NCBI GenBank assembly: GCA_944548615.1
Contig: OX155950.1
Span: 35,681,876-35,745,875 of the forward strand
Reading direction: 5' to 3'
Origin: Micropterix aruncella
Taxonomy: Eukaryota; Arthropoda; Insecta; Lepidoptera; Micropterigidae
DNA: 64,000 nt
Under the pieces are notes generated by a model that worked only from the letters and a program-made list of their open reading frames with translations, was not told the DNA's origin and searched no databases. The position numbers and the translations under genes were made by a program. This document shows, one piece after another, positions 58,214 to 64,000 of this stretch; the first letter of the stretch is position 1; each line of letters opens with the position of its first letter.

Positions 58214-60325
58214 TTATACGTCTTCTGTGGAGTACACCAAGCCACCCATATCTTTGATCGTTATTAGTTTATGGTGTGGCAGCCTTTCTGTCGTGGTCAA
58301 GCTATCCACACACACTTCACATTTTAATGACCTTGTCAGAATCCGGGCAATATAACCAGATATGTATCCGACGATGAACTGTGAACCAAATGGGATTTGT
58401 TCGCAACTGAGTGTGCTGACAAAAATTTCACAGTTGTTCTCGGCTTCTATGTCAGATTCTAAGCGGAGAGTAGCCGACACGATTTCATATTGCTTATCGT
58501 CGTGTCTGTTCATGGGTGTAGTGCTATTAATTATGTCAGTTGAAGAATTGTGTAGAATATTGAAATTGTCTAGTGGAATACAATTGCCTGTAAAAGATGA
58601 GCGAAGTTCCAAGTGGTTTAATGTTTTTTTATACGCAGCTCGAAATTGCAAAACATTGGGGTTGTTGTTGTATCCACCATGTTTTCTAATAATCCCAAAA
58701 AAAAGCTCTAAATGATCTTGGCTGAGTCGATACGTTGAAATATAACTCATGACTTTTTTTTCTTCGACTGCGTGCTGATACAATGTTTTCAGAGATTCTA
58801 TGCAAATGATGGCGCCAATAAATCCAGTTTTGTTTGCTGATTCGACGACTTTCTGTTTTGGAATAAATAATGTAATGCGAGGCGCAATTTTTTTTCTTTT
58901 AATCACTCTTTTACATTTTACATGGAATTCCAAATTTAATATGTACTTCTTTACTTTATCAAGAAAGTCAAAAATTTCAGATTTGTTTTTTGCATCAATT
59001 GGTCGCTTGAATCCATGAAAGTGACTTTTTCTCGAATTCATTGTGTCAAAAAAGTTATTCATAATTGTCAAGAATTTAACAGTTGCTGATGAGTCTAGGA
59101 ACTGCGACGACTTCAAAACTTGGTCACATAGAAGCAATGCTTTTGCTACACTCATACTTAATAATTGCGTGGCCAGATTGACCTTCATTATTTGATTACG
59201 AAATTCAAGGTGACGTGGTGTTAGTTTGTTACCGAATCTGAGGCCCTCTTTCATTTGAAGTTTATTCAGATTAATCAATAGCTGCCATCTAATTTTCTTG
59301 CCATCTTCATCAAAAAACAGTCTCTTCTTTTCAAATGAATTTCTTATTAATTTAATAACGTGGCATGGATCAAGAAATATACATACTTTCTCTTGAGTGC
59401 GTGGGTGCGGAAAATGGGTCACAAAATTATTCGGGTCAGTTAATTTACAGCCTAGAATTTTCGCAGCCGACAGATTTGCGGAGCATCCATCAAATGTAAC
59501 ACCTACTACTGAAACTCCAGCATCATGACATTTTTGTAAGCAGGTTGTAATTAAATTGGCCTTTGTTTCAGCAGTTATACCTGCTATTAAAAAGTAACCC
59601 ACAGGGTGTTTCCAATTTTCAGTCAGCGATACCAACATAAATACTAACGCCTGTGATGCCACATGATCGTCAACATCACCTTCTTGGGGATCTGCTCCAA
59701 AATTAACGGCACCAAGCTTCTGTTGGTTGTGAAATAACCTTTGCTTACGAATAGCCATCTCGTCGAAAACTAAATTGCACACAAGAGATTTTTCACTAGA
59801 TTTACTTTTGTTTCTCAGAGCTTCAAACGCTTCATTAGTGAATCCTGGCTCAGCATTAATCGACCCATACCATCGGCAAAGAGTTCTTGTATGTGGAAGG
59901 ATGTTATTGTAAATATTTCTTACATATTTGTAAGCCGCTGGTGAGTAATAATGTAGAGTCAATGCGAACTGTAATGCTGGTGTATATTTTGGAGAATATC
60001 TACTGTGTTTATTTTTACCCATTATTCTTTTGTGTATTTCGACCAATTCTGCTTTAGCTAGCAAATTATTTTGGGCCATTCCATCGAGCGAAAATTTAGG
60101 TTTAAGTGATTTTACAAGAAGTGTCAGAGATTCACATTTCTTTTTTAGATTACTGTTTTGGCGCTGGACCTTTTTAATTTTATTAGTTAACTTTTTTTTA
60201 ACTGATGTTAAGTCATGGATTTTTCGCTTGAAAACTATTTTTCTTGGTGTATCAAAAATTGATTCCGACTCGCTTACAGACTCAGAAATCGGTTCCATTG
60301 TTCTAGGACTGTGAGACATCCGTGG
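58214..60325 (-). CDS. THAP9/P-element-type transposase, catalytic exon
   Basis: An open exon of 703 codons with an acceptor (TTTGTTTTAG) ending at 60326. It continues in phase 0 from the upstream THAP exon, and the first ATG is at 60319. Residues ~33-70 form a coiled coil (KKLTNKIKKVQRQNSNLKKK) for dimerisation. The RNase H-like core has LVFDEMAIRKQ, GVTFDGCSANLSAAKILGC, DPCHVIKLIRN and LSQDHLELFFGIIRKHGGYN, fitting the D, D, E arrangement of P-element transposases. A central insertion resembling the GTP-binding domain lies between. It ends SLTTTERLPHHKLITIKDMG then GLVYSTEDV. Intact, but its DNA-binding exon is damaged. Confidence 0.85.
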   Translation of the reverse strand, partial: PRMSHSPRTMEPISESVSESESIFDTPRKIVFKRKIHDLTSVKKKLTNKIKKVQRQNSNLKKKCESLTLLVKSLKPKFSLDGMAQNNLLAKAELVEIHKRIMGKNKHSRYSPKYTPALQFALTLHYYSPAAYKYVRNIYNNILPHTRTLCRWYGSINAEPGFTNEAFEALRNKSKSSEKSLVCNLVFDEMAIRKQRLFHNQQKLGAVNFGADPQEGDVDDHVASQALVFMLVSLTENWKHPVGYFLIAGITAETKANLITTCLQKCHDAGVSVVGVTFDGCSANLSAAKILGCKLTDPNNFVTHFPHPRTQEKVCIFLDPCHVIKLIRNSFEKKRLFFDEDGKKIRWQLLINLNKLQMKEGLRFGNKLTPRHLEFRNQIMKVNLATQLLSMSVAKALLLCDQVLKSSQFLDSSATVKFLTIMNNFFDTMNSRKSHFHGFKRPIDAKNKSEIFDFLDKVKKYILNLEFHVKCKRVIKRKKIAPRITLFIPKQKVVESANKTGFIGAIICIESLKTLYQHAVEEKKVMSYISTYRLSQDHLELFFGIIRKHGGYNNNPNVLQFRAAYKKTLNHLELRSSFTGNCIPLDNFNILHNSSTDIINSTTPMNRHDDKQYEIVSATLRLESDIEAENNCEIFVSTLSCEQIPFGSQFIVGYISGYIARILTRSLKCEVCVDSLTTTERLPHHKLITIKDMGGLVYSTEDV

Positions 60326-60431
60326 CTAAAACAAACATAACATTATGTTAGTGATGGCTAAAATAATATTTTGTTACTGATTTTAAAATTTCCAAAACGG
60401 TACAGCATTTTCACAAGTGCTAGGTACTTAC

Positions 60432-60617
60432 ACTCTCACAAGGTACAGCAGACTTCTTAAGAAAATGCCTTCCCGCTTTGTGGTATATTTATCCTCTTCG
60501 CGAAAATGCAACGAACATATATACGTATGATTGGATGGTAACCAGGTCCCTTCACTGCGGTTGTTTTGGATAAATTTTATCCACTTTTCCCTATATTCAT
60601 GGCCCGGGCGTGGAAAC
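60432..60617 (-). pseudogene. THAP DNA-binding exon, frameshifted
   Basis: The acceptor TTATCTATTTAAG precedes FPRPGHEYREKWIKFIQNNR, then WLPSNHTYICSLHF, the core of a THAP zinc-finger domain (W, P, and the C..H ligands). The donor GTAAGT follows at 60431. After DKYTTK the frame must shift by one base to read HFLKKSAVP (family LxxxAVP) and to meet the transposase exon in phase 0. So one base is missing around 60465-60480. The exon with the first CxxC ligands is not found upstream. Confidence 0.7.
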
Positions 60618-60767
60618 CTTAAATAGATAAAATGTAACAAATTATGTCAAACAAAATGCAATAATTATTTTTCATCTTATGGTCAACCTTGAGTAACCAC
60701 AGTCAGTTCTTTCATTAGATTGTTTTTTTCCGCTATAAAAAGGAACGTCAGTTAATTCAACCTCTTA

Positions 60768-61140
60768 ATAAGCTTCAAACGAAAGAGGGTCTCAGATTCG
60801 GTAACAAACTAACAACATGTCCTCTCCACTTTTGTAATCAAATAATGAAGGTCAATCTGGTACGCAATAAAATTATGGATGGCTTAATCAAGGCAGAAAG
60901 GCTGCCACATCATAAACTAATAACTATCAAAGATATGGGTGGCTTGTGGTACTCCACAAAAGACGTAGGTACATAAAATATGTATGGCCATAAAGCATGA
61001 TGCTAAAACTGATCATACTATTAATTATTTATCAAAACGGCAAAAATTAACTAAATTTATATTATTTAAATAAATATATTACGAAAATATTCAGCTTTTA
61101 CTTTTATTTTTTTAAAAGAGGAAGGACTTTGTATGTGTTC
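60768..61140 (+). pseudogene. Internally deleted inverted P-element copy
   Basis: Plus strand: LNKLQTKEGLRFGNKLT, then an altered stretch and NQIMKVNL, joined by deletion to AERLPHHKLITIKDMGGLWY. This matches two distant parts of the 701-codon transposase, so most of the catalytic core is lost. The following 3' UTR parallels 57650-58000 on the other strand. Confidence 0.85.
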
Positions 61141-61366
61141 CGCAGAAAAAAAATAGTAACATGTTTTGGTATGTCTGGTTTTATATACTTATCTTGTAAT
61201 AAAATCTTTTTCTTGTACATAAAATAAAAAATAAAAATACGTTAATAGAATATCTCATAAAATTAAAACACGACAAATTTCGCTCACAAAAAAGTCCTAG
61301 GTATAGTGTACTGAAATGACGCATCTGTTTCTTAGTTATTTAATCTATGGATACGTCACAACCCCG

Positions 61367-61608
61367 CCCGCATCCCGCGCGGCGACGACATATACTAAAA
61401 TATACTAAATAGTGCGGAAATATACTAAAAAGTGCGCCTTCGGCCGAATTTCTTCACTTCAATAGGCAGAGCCTGTATTGAAGTGATATTAGTGCAATGT
61501 TTTTTCTGTTGGATCGTTATGTTTCTGTTGGCTTTTGCAGAATTAGGATATTACAATATCACAAGGGATAAATATTATAAAAACCAAATTTCCCTCTTTT
61601 ACAATTGA
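61367..61608. other. Spacer with a perfect hairpin
   Basis: Contains CACTTCAATAGGCAGAGCCT followed by GTATTGAAGTG (61455-61486), a hairpin with 10-bp outer and 3-bp inner stems. Near 61395-61435 is a doublet of AAATATACTAAA(T/A)AGTGCG. No ORF. Confidence 0.6.
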
Positions 61609-61905
61609 TTGGAACATTATAAAATTATATATATTGACAGACGCCGCGCTCTAGCTGTATCTAATACTGCTTCGACTCTCCTGTCTTCTATAGAAAAGGG
61701 AAGATTTGTTGTGAGACTATTTGTTTCTGAGTTTGTTTTCAATGTCAGCCTTTCACTAGCTAGGTATTTTCAAAAGCCAGATATTGTGTTAGCTTCAGCT
61801 GTTAAGTATACAGATGTCATTGTTTCCCTTTATAAACAAATGTGCGATTCGGAAGAAAAAGAAGATGAACCTGGAATCTACATTTTTAAACTATTTTCAA
61901 CAACG
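61609..61905 (+). pseudogene. hAT-like transposase fragment (DUF4371 type)
   Basis: Reads ALAVSNTASTLLSSIEKGRF, then a VSEFVFNVSLSLARYFQKPD segment and IVLASAVKYTDVIVSLYKQM. This resembles the middle part of the hAT-derived proteins often named 52 kDa repressor or ZMYM-like. A TGA lies immediately before the open segment, and the frame runs into the GC-rich repeat at ~61905. Fragment only. Confidence 0.5.
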
Positions 61906-62185
61906 GGCGAGCCCGTCACCACAGGGAGTTTTAACGATTAGTCGTTCTCTGGGAGCTAATGGGCCCATGCTGGGTTGGCCACGAAGACCCATGTGTCCAG
62001 GGTCGGTCATACTCACGGGTCAACACCCATCCGACGGCCTCCACGCACGGGGTGCGAACCTGGGTAGGACTCTGGCCTTGGTCAGTTTCCCCTGGGAATC
62101 AAACCTCTGGCGCTCCTGGACGGTCTGCTCACCGTGCGGCGCAAGCCAATCGATTGTGCACTCCGACTAACATCTTGCGGTGTCA
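61905..62185 (+). mobile_element. GC-rich repeat, copy 1 of cluster (partial)
   Basis: Starts with the family's 3'-end sequence in reverse (ACAACGGGCGAGCCCGTCAC) followed by the 5' part (GGAGCTAATGGGCCCATG...). It stops at CTCCGACTAAC, where an inverted copy begins. Same family as 26658-27325. Confidence 0.8.
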
Positions 62186-62815
62186 ACTACAACGGGCGAG
62201 CCCGTCACCACAGGACGTTTTAACGATTAGTCGTTCTGTCGCCCTGCAGTGAACGTAGAAGACTTTGGACAGTACATTCTACGTCCAGCTACGTCACAAC
62301 CCGTGAGAGTCCAACGCCTTACCGCGAGTGAGCCAGGAATAAACCCGGCGGGCTCGAGATACTCGCGCCCTCACTTCCAATTGTGACCAGATTTCTCCGG
62401 TCTCTCGATTGGTTCCGAGTTCGAGGTCGCTTGCGCGGTCCTCTCCCTTACGAAGCGGTGAAACGGAGTGCACCGAATCTGTCGCGGACCAAGGCGTCCT
62501 TCGCCCGACTCTGAACCGGGATCGGATGGCCAATGGTCATTTCAAGAGCAGTCGCCGTAAGGTAGACAACTACCCCCGCTCTATAGGAAATAATACAGTT
62601 CCCAGACTCCCCCGATTGTTAGTCGGAGAGCACAATCGATTGGCTTGCGCCGCTCGGTGCGCAGACCGTCCAGGAGCGCCAGAGGATTGTTCCCAGGGGA
62701 GACTGGTTGACCCAGTGTCCTACCCAGGTTCGCACCCCATGCGTGGAGGCCATCGGATGGGTGTTGACCCGTGAGTGTGACCGACCCTGAAACAGAATGG
62801 GTCTTCGTGGCCAAC
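62186..62815 (-). mobile_element. GC-rich repeat, copy 2 of cluster (inverted, near full length)
   Basis: The reverse complement matches 26658-27325 almost throughout, starting (minus strand) TTGGCCACGAAGACCC and ending CCGTTGTAGTTGACACCGCA. The reading at 62294-62533 on the minus strand repeats, with one or two changes, the 79-codon reading at 26964-27203. Confidence 0.9.
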
Positions 62816-62829
62816 TCAGCAAGGGCCTA

Positions 62830-63290
62830 TTAACTCCGACTAACAGTCGGGGGAGTCTGGAAGCTGTATTGTTTCCTATAGAGCGGGGGTGATTGCGTAC
62901 CTTACGGCGACTGCTCTTGAAATCACCATTGGCCATCCGATCCCGGGTAAGAGGCGGGCAAAGAACGCCATGGTCCGCGATAGATTCGGTATTCACCGTT
63001 TCACCGCTTCGTAAGGGAGAGGACCGCGCAAGCGACCTCGAACTCGGAACCACTCGAGAGACCGGAGAAATCTGGTCACAATTGGTAGTAAGGGCGCGAG
63101 TGTCGCCCGCCAGGTAACATTACTGGCTATCTCGCGGTAAGGCGTTGGTCTCTTACGGGTTTTGGCGAAGCTAGACGGCGGATTGTCTTTTGTCCAAAGT
63201 CTTCTACGCTCACTCCAGGGAGATAGAACGACTAATCGTTAAAACTCCCTGTGGGGACGGGCTCGCCCGTTGTAGTCGACAACCCAAGAT
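62830..63290 (+). mobile_element. GC-rich repeat, copy 3 of cluster (3' two-thirds)
   Basis: From CTCCGACTAACAGTCGGGGG to GACGGGCTCGCCCGTTGTAG then TCGACAACCCAAGAT, direct orientation, more diverged than copy 2. With copy 2 it forms a large inverted pair. Confidence 0.85.
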
Positions 63291-63294
63291 TTTT

Positions 63295-64000
63295 TACCTA
63301 ACTACCAATGATGGCTAAATACTAACGACTAACATACAGTTGACGTACAACAATCACTGTTTATTTCATACCATAATTTCAATAGCAACTCATTGATACG
63401 TTAAAGGAACTGTTTTGCATATTAATAGTAACTGGCTTTTAGATTTACAGAACAGTTGAAATAAATGTGCGAGGAAAATTTTGGCCACTGATCATCCATT
63501 TAAACTGAATTTTCGCGAACAGTTCCTATAACTCATTATGCGTTAAAGGAACTGTTTCGCAGTTTAATCTTAACTGTTGTTAAGATCGTCAGAATCGTTG
63601 AAATAACTGTACCTGGTACGTTTTGGCTACTCATCATCATCATCATCGTTTTGGCAACTCATTGATACGTTAAAGGAACTCTTTTGCATATTATTAGTAA
63701 CTGGCTTTTAGATTTACAGAACAGTTAAAATAAATGTTCGAGGAAAGTTTTGGCCACTGATCATCCATTTAAACTGAATGTTCACGAACAATTGTAATTA
63801 GAACATAATGTCAACTGATTTTAAGATTGTCAGAACCGTTTGAATAGCTGTGCGTGGGACGTTTTGACAACTAGCCATCCATTTAAACTGAATGTTCAGG
63901 AACAGTTGCTACAGCTCATTATTACTTTTGAGGAACCGTTATATACATTAATATCAACTGGTTTTAAGATTGGCAGAACCGTTAAAATAACTGCGCGTAA
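63295..64000. repeat. AACTGTT/AACAGTT-rich repeats, probable right subterminal block
   Basis: About five diverged ~130-bp units (CTCATTGATACGTTAAAGGA recurs at ~63390 and ~63660; a related unit at ~63530) carry AACTGTT and AACAGTT in both orientations. Composition and motif are like those at 45.7-45.9 kb. The block continues past the window edge, so no terminus is visible. Confidence 0.6.

Larger units (their letters stand above)
57601..61366 (-). mobile_element. P-element-like transposon with two inverted 3' ends
   Basis: The terminus CGGGGTTGTGACGTATGCAT plus AGATTAAATA at 57601 recurs inverted at 61336-61366. The left ~400 bases (57601-58000) are the reverse complement, diverged, of 61010-61366, i.e. 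both ends are the element's 3' end. The main gene (THAP exon and transposase exon) reads leftward. From ~60768 an inverted, internally deleted second copy reads rightward. An authentic 5' end is not seen. Confidence 0.75.
45636..64000. mobile_element. Putative giant CACTA/EnSpm-type transposon (left end, genes, start of right end)
   Basis: Evidence for the left end is CACTG at 45636, immediately inside a broken LINE, followed by ~1.8 kb of ACAGTA/TACTGT and AACAGTT/AACTGTT motifs in both orientations, as in CACTA subterminal regions. Two co-oriented genes (SAM-domain protein and C2H2 plus Tnp2-like transposase) lie at 48.7-54.2 kb. A second motif-rich block at 63.3-64.0 kb is compatible with the right subterminal region. 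The right terminus and target duplication are outside the window. Material at 54.3-63.3 kb is largely nested elements. The single-element reading is inference. Confidence 0.5.

Overview
The window reads as a repeat-rich, AT-rich arthropod chromosome segment, most probably insect and plausibly lepidopteran. Supporting signs are spliceosomal genes with GT-AG introns, a TATA plus TCATTC (arthropod initiator) promoter, short TTAGG-type telomere-like runs, TTAA-flanked piggyBac-type MITEs, Penelope-like elements, tRNA-derived SINEs and very long (TA)n tracts. I see no bacterial, CRISPR or rRNA features. The taxon is inferred; no taxonomic marker gene is present.

Layout. 1-7.6 kb: a ~118-bp dispersed satellite, a non-autonomous Helitron, a piggyBac-type MITE and decayed LINE and Penelope fragments. 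7.8-11.6 kb: three (TA)n tracts, two long perfect palindromes and a five-copy 618-bp tandem array whose first unit carries its own MITE. 11.6-34 kb: mostly decayed DNA with SINEs, piggyBac-type MITEs, LINE and Penelope remnants, a mariner (29.1-30.3 kb) and a GC-rich 668-bp repeat with a 13-bp target duplication. 34.6-35.8 kb: the only convincing host-like gene, a two-exon secreted protein in which about one residue in five is cysteine. 36.2-45.6 kb: a nest of retroelements. A LINE ends in (TA)n; a full-length Ty3/gypsy LTR retrotransposon (37480-42750) with near-identical LTRs sits in a (TA)n tract; beyond it lie a Penelope-like element with a GIY-YIG domain and a jockey-like LINE.

45.6 kb to the window end is probably one very large CACTA/EnSpm-type DNA transposon and its passengers. 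The left end is CACTG at 45636, cutting into the jockey-like LINE. It is followed by ~1.8 kb of short ACAGTA/TACTGT motifs in both orientations, including an 89-bp tandem array. Two minus-strand genes follow: a large C2H2 plus Tnp2-like transposase, and upstream of it a five-exon SAM-domain protein whose exon boundaries I could reconstruct in phase. The last SAM exon overlaps the transposase start and contains an internal splice acceptor, suggesting both come from one transcription unit by alternative splicing. Similar AACTGTT/AACAGTT-rich repeats reappear at 63.3-64.0 kb, as expected near a right end lying beyond the window. Between them are an inverted repeat pair, a P-element (THAP9-like) with an intact 701-aa transposase ORF and an inverted second 3' end, a hAT-like fragment and a cluster of GC-rich repeats.

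The open reading frames that matter are therefore the Cys-rich gene, gag and pol of the LTR element, the Penelope RT/GIY-YIG ORF, the SAM plus transposase pair and the P-element transposase. Most other long ORFs are microsatellite, minisatellite or antisense shadows.
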